A stretch of 64,000 nucleotides of DNA from Mastigamoeba balamuthi. Lineage: Eukaryota > Evosea > Mastigamoebida > Mastigamoebidae. This document shows, piece by piece, positions 53,252 through 63,990 of the stretch. The position numbers and the translations under genes were made by a program. The stretch's first letter is position 1; every line of letters starts with the position of its first letter. Under the pieces are notes generated by a model. It was not told the origin of the DNA and ran no database searches. It worked only from the letters and a program-made list of their open reading frames with translations. Location: the NCBI GenBank assembly GCA_902651635.1, contig CACRSC010001923.1:713977-777976 (forward strand), in the 5' to 3' direction.

Positions 53252-54500
53252 ATGGAGGGCAAGGTCGAGCTGCAGGCGTCCGAGATCACGTCGGCCTTCA
53301 CCACGACGATGGTTGTCGTCGGTGCCCTTGTCAACGGTTCGCCTTTGCTTTTCCCGTGCCTGCGATTTCCGCGCCGGCCGCTCCGCGTCTCGCCGCCTCG
53401 CGTCCTGCGTCCAGCGTCTCCCTGACGCGTTTGCCCGGTTCTCGCGCGCGATTGCGGATCGTGCAGGGAAGCCGAACTTCATGGCGGTGTCGTGGTGCAC
53501 GCCGGCGTCGATTATGCCGCCGTGCGTGGCGATCTGCTGCGCCAAGGTGCACATGACCAACAGAGGCATCCGAGCCTCCCGCGCCTTCAGCCTCAGCGTC
53601 CCCAGCAGAGACCTCGGTCAGCAGCCCGCCCGCACATCCCCGGTCCCGGTCCCCCCCGGAGACCCGTCGGTTATGCGAACTTTGTTTTGTGCTCCCACTC
53701 GGGGCGCCGAACTTCGGCGAACATCCAATTCAGTGCACAAAAAAAAACCGAGTTCCGCTCTCCACTGACGCCGGTGTGTGTGTGTTGGGGGGGAGGGCAG
53801 TGGCCAAGACGGACTACTGCGGCATCAAGTCGGGCGTGGAGGTCGACAAGAGCGACATCTGGCGCACGGCGCCCGGGCCGGCGACGGGGGCGCCGCTGCT
53901 CTACGACTGCAGCGTCACGTGCGAGTGCAGCCTCAGCAAGAGCTTCGACATCGGCACGCACGAGCTCTTCATCGGCAAGGTACTCTCTCTGCGTCTGAGT
54001 GGCGATGTGGTGGCGCTGCTGACAGGCGGCCCACCCAGGTGGAGCACCTCTACGCGTCGCCGCTGGCGTGCGAGGGCCACGGCGTCAGCAAGCTCGACGT
54101 CGCCCGCATGTTCCCCTGCCTGTTCTCCTTCTCGGGACCCGGCTACTACGACCTGGGCCAGCGCTTCGCCATCCCCTGGAGCGTGGGCCTCTCGTACGAG
54201 CACCAGCTGCAGCACCTCCAGCAGCAGCAGCAGCAACTGCAGCAACTGCAGCAACTGCAGCAACGGCCAGCAGCAGCGGCCCAGGCGTCGGCGCTCAGCA
54301 GCAGGTCCGGCACGCCAGGCGCAGGTGAGGCCCCGCAGGGGAAGGAGGAGAGGGGGCCCACGCCGCCGCCGGAGAAGCGCCAGAGGGTCGCCACGGCGAT
54401 GCCAGCCGACGCCCACGCCTACGCGAGCCGCGCGGGCAGCCCGTCGTCGTCGACAGCGTCCCCCACGCCGACGGCGACGCCCAAGCAGGCGGGCCTATGA
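53252..54500 (+). CDS. Flavin reductase-like (flavoredoxin family) protein
   Basis: Four exons (53252-53336, 53467-53616, 53801-53979, 54039-54500), 291 aa. The FMN-binding split-barrel core reads TTTMVVVGALVNGKPNFMAV, SWCTPASIMPPCVAICCAKV, AFSLSVPSRDLVAKTDYCG and HELFIGKVEHLYASPLACEG, the order seen in flavoredoxin/flavin reductase domain proteins (P-x-A-V-x-S-W-x-T-P...FVVNVP). Such proteins bind FMN and pass electrons in anaerobic metabolism. Several Cys residues could bind metal or form disulphides. A C-terminal extension of about 80 residues is unusual: a Gln-rich run, then Pro/Ser/Thr-rich sequence with EKRQR. No targeting peptide. It is divergent from the SIMPL gene by 168 nt. Confidence 0.82.
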
Positions 54501-54706
54501 CGGCGGGCCGGGGCGGACGCCAGGGCCGACACGAATTTTAACACCCCTTTATGACGCCACCCACACACGCCACCGGAGATTCATCCGACTGCTTATCCCG
54601 CGTATCAGTGTAGATACCAAGCCAAATATCTGCCCCTCCTAATAATAGAACCACCTCGAACGCCCCTTTCGACAACAGAGCCACCGGCTCTCCTGCGCCT
54701 CCCCCG

Positions 54707-55962
54707 ATGCTGATCCTGCGGTGCAAAGTGCTGGTGGTGGGAGCTCCCTACGTGGGCAAGAGCACGCTGACGCAGAAGTTTGTGAGCGACGGGGTCTACA
54801 ACAGCAAGAGCTACTCGATGGTCCGCTGCACAGGCCCACAGCCACCCCCCTTTCCATCCCGGACAGCAGCAGCCCAGGGGCCGAGCCTCGGCCACGCGCT
54901 CACACTCGCCCTCGCAGACGGTGGGAGCGGACTTCAGCGTCAAGACGGTGAACATACCGGACACGAGCGCGGTGGTGGAGCTCTACCTGTTCGACATCAG
55001 CGGCCAGGACATCTACACTGAGCTCTCCAAGAAATACGTGCGGGGCTCGCACTCGCCTCTCGCGCACCAGCACACTCGAGCACTCCCCCTCCCTCGCGCA
55101 CCCAGCGCCTGCACTCGCATCTCCCCCGATCATTTCACATTCGTTCGTTCACACGAGACTTGAGCGGCCACACACATCCCACGCTTACACTCGCCCTTGC
55201 ACTCGCTCTCGCTCTCATCGCATTCATCGTTCACTCGCCTCGCACTCATTCCTTGCCACCCACCGGCATTCGGACGCTCACACTCGCCCTCGCCCTCACT
55301 CTTACTCTCCATTTACGCTTGTCTCGCGCTCAATCACTGCCGTCGACTTACGGCCCCCACTTATCGCCATGACATCTGGACTGTCATCCGGCGTACTGCA
55401 TTGGCGCTTGCTGCTGCCCGGCAGATGGAGGGCGCGTCGATGGTGATGGCCGTGTACGACGTCTCGAGCCGCGACTCGTTCCGCCTGCTGGCCGAGTGGG
55501 TCGACGCAGCCATGGCGTTCCTCCCCAAGCCATCCCCTGGCGGCTCTTCCGACTCCTCCCGTCCGTGCTCCTCCCAGCACTGCCCACCCCATCCCGTACT
55601 CCTCTCTGACTCGTGCGCGTACGGGGGTGATCTGCCGCATGCTCTCGCTCCGCAGCGGGCGCTGTGGGGGCGTTGGTAGCCAACAAGACCGACCTGGCCT
55701 CGATGGGCAGGGGCGTCGTCGAGGCCCAGGAGGGCCAGGCCTTCGCCAAGCACCATAGCCTCGAGTTCTTCCAGTGCTCCGCTGTACGCATATGCTCGGG
55801 CACAGGGCACAGGGCACTGCAGGCCATGCAGGCCCTCTGACCGTCTGCTCGCTCCCTCCTCACCCGCAGAAAGAGGGGGTCGACCACGACGCCCCTTTCC
55901 ACTGGCTGGCGAACCGCTTCTACAAGCTGTACGAGGACACCACGCGCTCCTTCGCGCATTGA
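54707..55962 (+). CDS. IFT27: IFT27/RABL4 small GTPase
   Basis: Five exons: 54707-54820, 54918-55037, 55425 to about 55560, 55656-55783 and 55870-55962; about 196 aa. The exon 3 donor is ambiguous: GT at 55561, or GC at 55543 which gives 190 aa. P-loop VVGAPYVGKSTLTQKF, SDGVYNSKSYSM, GADFSVKTVNIPDT, then the G3-like FDISGQD, ANKTDLA (G4) and FFQCSAKEGVDHDAPFHWLA follow the IFT27 pattern closely, including the C-terminal helix FHWLANRFYKLYEDT. IFT27 is part of the IFT-B complex and helps remove BBSome cargo from cilia. Its presence implies a flagellum with BBSome-linked transport. Intron 2 (387 nt) is rich in CACTCGC repeats. Confidence 0.88.
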
Positions 55963-56292
55963 GGCGAGAGCGAGTCCCCCACCCGCACCGCTCGCACCGA
56001 GTGTTCGGTCACTGTGCCCCCAGCACACGGCTGTGTTTTGCCTGTATTCCACCCGTGGCGTTCAGTCTGAGTCTATGCCCGTACCGGCAATCAGCGTCTC
56101 GTGGAACCTCCTCGCGGCTTCAGCGACCACCGGAGCGAAGGCGGGGGCAGGGGCACAGTATTTGGGCGCTTGTCGGTTGGCAACTGTTGGCCGAGGGAGA
56201 TACTGTTCAGGAAATAGGATCTCCTGGTCTCTCGGAGATATTTTGGTTGCCCACACTGTTTGCAGCCCCCGCCAGCGCAGTGCACTCGCCTC
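55963..56292. promoter_or_regulatory. Promoter region of the HGSNAT gene
   Basis: 330 nt between same-strand genes. A GGAGATATTTTGG word is centred about 50 nt upstream of the HGSNAT ATG, like the AT-rich words before several other genes in this window. No gene seen. Confidence 0.35.
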
Positions 56293-58626
56293 ATGGCCCC
56301 CCGCTTCCCCGTGCTCGCCCTCGCGTGCGCGGCTCTGCTGGCCCTCGCCCCTGCGGCGCGCGCCGCGGAGCCCCCCGCCAACGACACGCCGCCCACGGAG
56401 GTCGGCCTCGACATGTCCAAGGCAAGGCCCACCAGCCCCACCGCGTCTGCCGCGCCGTGGTGACGTGTTCTGACGTTTACGCGCCGCGTCCAGGTGACGC
56501 TGTACTCGGACTCGAGGGTGTGGTGGAAGGGCGCCGCCGTGGCCTGCGAGGGCTGCGTGCCGCAGGTGCTGGCGCCACTCGCGGCCGCCGACTCTTCAAC
56601 CGTCGTCGTCGTCGACTGCCACGTCAGCGCGTTCCGCGTCTACGTCGTCGAGGCGCTCTACAACCGGACCATCGCCTCGGTCGTGTACGCCAGACGGCCG
56701 CGGCGACACCCTGGCGCCGTCGTGACATCACTGACACGTCATCTGTGCGTTCAGGCTGGACTGCGGGGACCGGGGGGCGTTCAGGGTGCTGCACAGGCAC
56801 ACAGCGCTGCAGAACGTCACCGTCGTCACCGACGTGGAGCCGACGCCTGGCTGGCCCGCGGTGGCCGTCGCCCTGGGCGTACGTGTCGCGTGGGGGCTCG
56901 GCGGAGGGGTCGGTGACGTCTGCCCTGACTCGCTGTCTCTCTGCGCAGGTGGTCGTGGGGGTGCTCATTGCGTACCAGGTCGGCTGCGCGATATTCCACT
57001 GCATCGCGCGCCGCAACAGCGCCCGCGAGCTCGCCAGGCGCCCGCAGCAGCGCGCGTCGCTCAGCCTCGGCGACGCCGGCGCCGCGCAGCCGCTGCTGCA
57101 GGAGGCGGCGTCGCCCAGCGGGACCCCGCCGATGCCCAGCCACGCCTCGGGCTACATCCCCATCCCCCTCAGCGACCAGGCGGCCCCGGCGTCGTCGGCG
57201 CTGCCCCCGTCGTCGTCGTCGTCCCCGCAGAACACGGTCACGGCGCAGCAGCAGCAGCAGCCGGGGGCGGCGGCGGCGGCGGCCCAGAGGCCCAGGGCGC
57301 GCGTGGGGGCCGTGGACGTGTTCAGGGGCCTGACGCTGGTGCTGATGGTCTTTGTCAACTACGGCGGCGGCGGCTACTACGTCTTCCAGCACTCTGTGTG
57401 GGACGGCCTCAACTTCGCGGACCTCGTCTTCCCGCTGTTCATCTTCGTCATGGGCGCCAGCGTGCCGCTCTCGACGCGCAGCGTCGTCTGCGGGGCCACG
57501 CGCCCCATGACGCCCGAGCAGCGCAGGGCCGCGCTGCTGCGCCTCGCCGCGCGCTCGGCGACGCTCGTGGCGCTGGGGCTCTTCCTCAACAACGGCCGCC
57601 AGCTGAGCCAGTGGCGCCTGCTCGGCGTCCTGCAGCGCTTCGGCCTCTCGTACTTCGCCGTCGTACTGCTGGGCACGCTCGTCCCCAAGCGGCCGCGGCG
57701 CCTCTCGATGACCATCCAGGAGGACCCCTTCTTCTCGTCGCGCTGGAGCTCGCTGCAGGACGCCATGCGCGACGTCTTCCCCTACGTCTACGAGTACGTC
57801 GCCGTCGCCGCGGTCCTCGCGGTGCACACGGCCGTCACGTTCCTCGCCCAGGTGCCCGGGTGCCCGCGCGGCTACGTCGGCCCCGGCGGCATCTCCGACG
57901 GCGGCGCGCACGAGGGCTGCACCGGGGGCGTCGCGGGCTACATCGACAGGAAGATCTTCGGCCCCCATGTGCGCCCCACCCCACACGTCAACGCAGGCGT
58001 TTCCCGGATCCTGACACCGCGCAGATGTACCAGCACCCGACGTGCCAGGAGATGTACAGGACGGGGCCCTTCGACCCCGAGGGCCTGCTGGGCTACCTCA
58101 CCTCGTTTGTGCTCTGCTTCCTGGGCGTGCAGGCCGGCCGCACGTACACGCACTTCCACAACTACAGGTGCGGGGGAGGGGGTGACGTTGCAGTGACGTT
58201 GCAGCCCGGCTGACGACTTTGCCCAGGTCGCGGTGCCTGCGGTGGGTGCTGTGGGGGGCTGTGGCCGGCGGGGCCGGGGTCGCGCTGGCGTTGGGCAACG
58301 GGCGCGGAGGCCCTGTGCCGATCAACAAGAACCTGTGGAGCGCGTCGTTTGTGCTGGTGATGGCGGCGCTGGGCTACGCGGCGCTGGCGCTGTGCTACGT
58401 CACCGTCGACGTGTGGGGCGTCTGGTCGGGCAGCCCCTTCCGCTACGTGGGCATGAACAGCATCGCCGTCTACGTCCTGCACGACATCTGCCAGGGGTTC
58501 TTCCCCTTCGACTTTGCCGCGCCCGACACGCACCCGTGGTGGCTCGCGCGCAACGTCTGCGGCTGCTGCGCCTGCTGCGCCGTCGCCTACGCGCTCTACC
58601 TCAAGAAGGTCTTCATCACCGTCTAG
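56293..58626 (+). CDS. HGSNAT: Heparan-alpha-glucosaminide N-acetyltransferase-like enzyme
   Basis: Six exons (56293-56421, 56494-56684, 56755-56878, 56949-57968, 58025-58167, 58227-58626), 668 aa. A signal peptide (VLALACAALLALAPAARA) leads a lumenal N-terminal domain. The membrane part starts VVVGVLIAYQ. A cytosolic poly-Gln/Ala linker precedes the core VDVFRGLTLVLMVFVNYGGG. The presumed acetyl-transferring His is about His296 in YYVFQHSVWDGL. NFADLVFPLFIFVMGASVPL, CPRGYVGPGGISDGGAHEGC, GVAGYIDRKIF and INKNLWSASFVLVM follow the human order. The human enzyme carries acetyl groups from cytosolic acetyl-CoA across the lysosomal membrane onto glucosamine. Protists lack heparan sulfate, so the substrate here is unknown. 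Intron 1 is GC-AG (AAG|GCAAGG). Confidence 0.9.
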
Positions 58627-58875
58627 TCCCCCCCCCTGTACAGCAGCAGACGCCCCCCTCTCCCGACCACGCCGCCCCGCAAACGCTGTCAGTAAGAACG
58701 AGATGCTCAGAGGGGCCCCGTGGGGGCGACCTTTGCCAAAGGTCTGAGTAGTGACGTTGTGAGGAAGATATTTTTCTTCGCGAAGATACGATTTCAACGC
58801 GATCAGGAGGATATTTTCTGCTGCTCTTTTTTTCTGTTGGCGCGGCGCGCAGCAACAGCAGGAGGCAACGACACC

Positions 58876-60799
58876 ATGGGCATCATCGAGAAGATCAAGG
58901 ACATCGAGGCACGCACACCGCCTCTCCCCCGCACTACACAGTCGTCTCACTCGGCGCGCGCGCAGGCGGAGATCGCCCGGACGCAGCGGAACAAGGGCAC
59001 GGCGGCCACCACACCCCCCCACTCCCACCACCACAGCCACTTCCACACCACAGCAGCTACCACAGGGCGCTGGGCTGGGCTCCTGACACGGGGGGGCGGG
59101 GGCAGCGACGGAGCACCACCTGGGCATGCTCAAGGCCAAGCTCGCCAAGATGCGCGGCACGCTGCTCGAGGGCGGGGCCAAGGGCGGCGGCAAGGGCGAG
59201 GGCTTCGACGTGCTCAAGTCGGGCGACGCCCGCGTCTCGCTGATCGGGTACAGCAATCGCGATAAATCGCCCTTCTCCTCCCCCGCAGATTTGGATTCGC
59301 CGCACGGCGATACGATATGCAGAATCAGAAGCTCCTGGAATGCTGCTTCCAGCAGTTTCCAAGGGGTTCCACAGATTCCCATTTTAAATTCTGATATTGC
59401 TTCGCTCTGCTGAGATTCCGGAATCGCGCAGGTTCCCCTCGGTGGGCAAGTCGACGCTGCTGACGAAGCTGACGCACACGGCGTCGGCGATCGCCGCGTA
59501 CGAGTTCACGACGCTGACGTGCATCCCGGGCGTCATCGAGTACAAGGGGGCCAAGGTGCAGCTGCTCGACACGCCGGGCATCATCGAGGGCGCCGCCGCG
59601 GGCAAGGGGCGCGGGCGCCAGGTCATCGCCGTCTCGCGGACCGCGGACCTCGTGCTGATGATGCTCGACGCGACCAAGGGCCCGCTGCAGAAGCGCCTGC
59701 TGACCGAGGAGATGGAGACGATGGGCATCCGCCTCAACCAGAAGGTACAGACAGCCCTCTCCGATCGACTCTGCCCCCTGCGGCAGTCTGCGCGAGCCTG
59801 CAATCAAACCACCGAACGGCCGTCACTCCGGGGCCCCCCTTGTCCCCCATTCTGTGCTGTTGAGCTGCGAGGGCCCTGGACTGCCTGGGCTGGCGGAAGT
59901 GCTCGTGCTCACGTCCCAGCCAGCAGACGCCCGTTCCTGCGGCCTCGCCAGCACAGAGCCAGGACCCACTAACATAGCTATTGAGAGCTCTGGGCCTCGC
60001 GAAAATACGGCCCAGCGGTGTTGCGAGGGGCTCCCTCGGCACTGAAGCGCAACGCAAGTGGGCTGCTGTTTTCGACTTCGTTTTTTTATGTGTTGTGTCG
60101 CGCTGCGTATTGTGTGTTTTGAAGGGCCTCCGCAACTCACACAGTGCGCGTTGTCGCCGGGCAGCCGCCGAACATCTACTACAAGCCCAAGCCGAGCGGG
60201 GGCGTGGCGCTGACGCACACGGTGCCGCTGACGCACCTGGACGAGAAGCTGGTCAAGGCGATCCTGCACGAGTACAAGATCCACGACGCAGAGGTCATCG
60301 TCAAGGAGGACGCGACCGTCGACCAGCTCATCGACGTCGTCGAGGGCAAGCGCGTCTACATCCCGTGCCTCTACGTCTACAACAAGATCGACCAGCTCTC
60401 GCTCGAGGAGCTCGAGGAGCTCGCGTCGCAGGACAACTCGGTCCTCATCAGCTGCGAGATGGGCCTCAACCTCGACTACCTCCTCGACAGGATCTGGGAG
60501 GGCCTCGCCCTCATTCGCGTCTACACCAAGCGCCGCGGCGGTGCGTCGCTATTGCTGTTCTTTTCGGTTTCTGAATCGAATTCAATTGCATTTTCCCAGA
60601 CCCGCCGGACTTTGCGGGGCCGATGATTGTGCGCAAGGGGTCGTCGGTGACAGACGTGTGCCACTCCATTCACCGAGACTTGGCGAGTGGGACGAGGTAC
60701 GGGCTGGTGTGGGGCATGAGCGCCAAGCACACGCCGCAGGTGGTCGGCATGCACCACGTGATGCTCGACGAGGACGTCCTCCAACTCGTAAAGAAGTAA
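58876..60799 (+). CDS. DRG1: Developmentally regulated GTP-binding protein 1
   Basis: Six exons (58876-58908, 58966-58996, 59106-59247, 59432-59744, 60165-60540, 60600-60799), 364 aa (human 367). N-terminal [20 protein letters not shown] then [21 protein letters not shown] domain: [13 protein letters not shown] (G1), [14 protein letters not shown] (G2), [20 protein letters not shown] (G3), VYNKIDQLS (G4). A TGS domain ends [13 protein letters not shown]1 is a ribosome-associated translational GTPase that works with a DFRP1 partner. The first two introns have GC donors (GAG|GCACGC and G|GCACGG). The second was chosen because it alone restores the conserved NKAT-x-HHLG block. Introns 4 and 5 are long and short respectively; all phases close. 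Confidence 0.96.
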
Positions 60800-61487
60800 G
60801 GGAGACAGATACCCTTCTGCCTCCCGCACTTGCCGAACAGACGGAACAACTGGTCAAAAGACTTCCGGCCTGTCTTCCCTTGCCACGTGCAGGTTGCAAA
60901 CATTTCCAATTTGGAGAAGGATTGTGTGTTTCTGGTTTGCATGCCCTGCCATAATGTAGTGGAAGTCAGAAATGAAGTGTTTGTAGGTACTTCTGGTGAT
61001 GTGGCTATGGATTTTGGGATTGGCCCTCTAGCCATGTGCTATCAGGTGGGCGGGCCCTAACCCCCATTAAGTGCCAGAGCTTGGGTGGACTCAGTTGATG
61101 GTGCAGTGCCAGGCGACTTCTGGAAGGAAGCCTAATGCGTGAATACATACAACTCTTTTTTGGTCACTCTCTACAATGCGGTAACAATTATTTTTTTCAA
61201 GATGTGTAGTGATCTTCTCACCCCAATTCTCACCTCAACGTCACCACCACCAGATATCACAACAGAGCTCTCTTTCCCTTCGTTCAGTCACACCCTTACA
61301 ATAGCTATTGTGGTTTAATTTTAAACCTCAAGCCGTGTGTGCCAGTAGCTACTGCCCTGGAACCCCAGTGGACCCGCCTAGGCCGTGGTGCCGTTAGGCC
61401 AGTATCTAACAACGTTCTAGGGGCCACAAACGTTATTTCCATCGTCGGGAAACCAATGTTGGAAAAACCCACACACGTGCGCTGGTC
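60800..61487. other. Downstream flank with a conserved-looking fragment
   Basis: After DRG1, a plus-strand frame around 60880-61059 reads NISNLEKDCVFLVCMPCHNV and continues to TAA. It looks coding but has no recognisable domain and is too short to assign. GC drops towards the retroelement. The rest shows nothing supportable. Confidence 0.3.
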
Positions 61488-61755
61488 TACATTTGAGCTA
61501 CTCATTTCTCGGACGTTCCTGTCTAGTTCTACGCCCCTTCTGAGCTCCAAGCATCGAGCCTGCGCGGAGATCGGCGTTAGAGGCGTCATTAGAACTCGTT
61601 AGCCCGCGTTTTTCGATTCGTACGATTTCGCGTGTGCAGGTACGTTTGAGCCACTCTCGTTTCTCTGAGGTTCCTACCGAGTTCTATACCCCTTCTGAGC
61701 TCCAAGCATCGAGTCTGCGTGGAGATCAGCGTTAGAGGTGTCGTTAGAGCCCATG
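61488..61755. repeat. Two direct imperfect repeats (about 115 bp each)
   Basis: 61488-61602 and 61641-61755 share long blocks such as CCCCTTCTGAGCTCCAAGCA and GCGTTAGAGG, separated by about 38 nt. They sit immediately upstream of the gag-like frame and may be its duplicated leader or promoter. Confidence 0.88.
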
Positions 61756-61799
61756 AGTTCACATTTCTCAGTTCAGGAAGAATTGCTCACTCCTTTTCC

Positions 61800-63667
61800 A
61801 GAAAGCAGCATGGAATAGCATCGAAATCTCTTGTATACCATTGTCTAGTGGCAACGACAACCGACCTCGACAAGTTCTTGAAGCAGCCAGGAGTGTACAC
61901 TCCACTCCTTCTCACGAACATGACATTCAAGGAGGCCTGGCACTGGACCCATACCATTCAGGATTCGGCGACCATGGGCTTCGCAAAACTCGATCTGGAC
62001 ACATTCGACACAATGAACCTCATCCCGATCAGCATTCAGCAGGTGCTCATCTACAAAGCCAAGGCAGCTGAGTGCAAAAGGACGGGAAAGACTGTGGACG
62101 TCTCGATCTCCAAGAAGTTCAACGACCTCAAGGACTTCGTTTTCGCCATCACGAGGCCATCAGACATTTACGCATCGCGGCAGCTCTTCGACAAGATCAT
62201 CACATACAAGGACCCGGGCCACAAGCCCGAGTACTTCATTGAGGTCACGAAGCTCTGCAAAAAGTTCGATGAGCTCACAAAGTTGTTCTTCCCCAATACT
62301 GCAGATGACGAACTCTGTGAGGTATGGGAACGTCTCTCAGGGCTTATTAAGCATCGTCTTGAGGGTTCATTCATCTCAGGCAGAATTCCTTTGGTCAAAA
62401 TTGACAAGCTCATGGACCGCACATCTGACATCGTGATTTACATTGACAAGACCATCGCGGAAGGCATTCTCGACGATCTGGGGCACTCCAGTGACAGGTT
62501 CAACAAGAAAAAGTTCGTCACGAAGGCAACGACAACGAGCATTCATGACAGCGGGAGTAACAACAAGTTCAAGAAGTTGCAGGAGCAGATCAAGCAGTCA
62601 CACTGGGGCAAGTTCAAGATTGTTGATGGCAAGGTCCAGACATTCCTGATATTCGAGGACCACAAGCGCTGCCATAAGGACAAGCTCTGCTTTGTCTGCT
62701 GATCACTGAACCATAACAAGAATGACTGTCCCAACGTCAAGGGCAAGGCCCCAATGGCATCTCAACAACGTCGTCATATGCCCCTGCACATGCAGAAGTA
62801 CCAGGATCAGCATCTGCTGCACCAGCAGCACAGCAGCGCCAACTTCATCAGCACAGTGAGATCCCTCAACTGTCCCATTACTCACCGAGCTCTAAAATGC
62901 AGCAAGTGGAGGTCAAGCCCAGCAACGACCCAGCAAACCCCCTCGAGCAGATTCGGGAGTCAGACATGGTTGAGTTCTTGTGCAAGAAGGGCTACAAGGT
63001 CAACTATGCCAGCATCACAGTCGACCACATCACAAGTCCCACCGTTGTGCATGACCAGGCCAAGGACGACACTGAAAACCCGTTTGGGGATGTTCCAACG
63101 TTCGACAACGTCGCAATGATCAACCTGTCATTGTTCGAGAAGATCTACAAGCCATCTGAGGCTACATGTGGACATCGCATACTCCTCCAGCCCATCGTCT
63201 CGACAGGGTCGCATGCAGGCCAGAACATCAACACACAGCTCGACAGCGGGGCAGACCACATGATGATCAACATTAAGTACATCAAGAAGCTCCAGTGGGA
63301 TGACCACGTGCGTGCTCTACCAAAGCAGATCGTCATGTACAGTGACAATGGACACATGGAAATCATCAGAAACATTGTCATCATCGACATTCAGTTGATT
63401 CCCAATGCACCGAGCCAGTAGACGATCATATTCATCACCCACAATATGCCAAATGGTGAGTACTTCCTACTTGGACTCTGTGACGTGCAGCACTTCATCT
63501 GCAAGTTCAAGAACCTGCCAATTTTCGAGTACAACCATACATGGAACAAGCTCGTCAAGGAACAAGAGGATCCCATTGAGCTCCCGGTTCCTACTCTGGC
63601 TCTGACGTTCCAGAAGGGCCAACTGCCTCCAGTCAACATCAGTCCTCTCATCTCCAACAACCTCTGA
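61800..63667 (+). mobile_element. Gag-protease retroelement remnant
   Basis: A gag-like frame runs to TGA at 62700-62702 (LDKFLKQPGVYTPLLLTNMT, then a helical region). The stop falls inside a zinc knuckle, CFVC-TGA-SLNHNKNDC, which otherwise has exact C-x2-C-x4-H-x4-C spacing. The following protease lies in the -1 frame, open from 62726. It has the retroviral-type aspartic protease motif QLDSGADHMMINIKYIKKL and ends at TAG (63419-63421); in the same frame, coding-like sequence continues (NGEYFLLGLCDVQHFICKF) to TGA at 63665. No reverse transcriptase, RNase H or integrase is seen before the window end, and no long terminal repeats. The stops suggest decay, though stop readthrough and frameshifting between gag and protease are known strategies. 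Confidence 0.68.
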
Positions 63668-63914
63668 TGGGCAGGAATTCCCCCGAAAAAGGTGTTTTAT
63701 GCCAGCGGTTTTCGTCTGTTGGAAAAAATGTGCTGTGCGTTGTGAGGTAAGCTCGGAATTGGCTGTCCCTCACAACACGAGCAGAAGGCCCATAAGCGAG
63801 TGTGTGTACAAAATCGCGCACGATTCTGAATGGGCAGGACTGAGAACTGGGGCCTGGAACAAGGGTATTATATGTCGGCGGTTATGTCGGCGGTTATTGT
63901 CGCCGGCACATGCT

Positions 63915-63990
63915 GTGCCGCCGGCATATAGTATATGCCGCCGGCATATAGCATATGCCGCCGGCATATACTATATGCCGCCAGCATAAA
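63915..63990. repeat. Tandem palindromic repeats (GCCGCCGGCATATA)
   Basis: Four consecutive units of about 21-24 bp, each centred on a self-complementary TATGCCGCCGGCATA core and joined by short TAGTA/TAGCA/CTA linkers. Related GTCGGCGG and CGCCGGCA words begin at about 63872. Confidence 0.88.

Noticed and set aside
55959-56948. Continuous open frame from 55959 running into HGSNAT exon 4
   Set aside because: It reads through introns and omits the signal peptide and lumenal exons; the spliced model with closed phases fits HGSNAT better.
57000-58213. Long alternative plus frames across HGSNAT and other genes
   Set aside because: Arg/Ala/Pro-rich frame-shift shadows; the chosen frame aligns with the family over its full length.
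61488-61755. Long terminal repeats of the retroelement
   Set aside because: The two copies are adjacent and on the same side of the coding region, do not end in TG...CA, and no matching copy is seen after 63667.
13690-62703. Reassigned genetic code with TGA read as an amino acid, suggested by in-frame TGA in three separate element remnants
   Set aside because: Intact host genes here (UBA1, RRM protein, PDE, flavin reductase, IFT27, F-box/LRR-like) end at TGA directly after their conserved C-termini, and none needs an internal TGA. The TGA codons occur only in decayed sequences.
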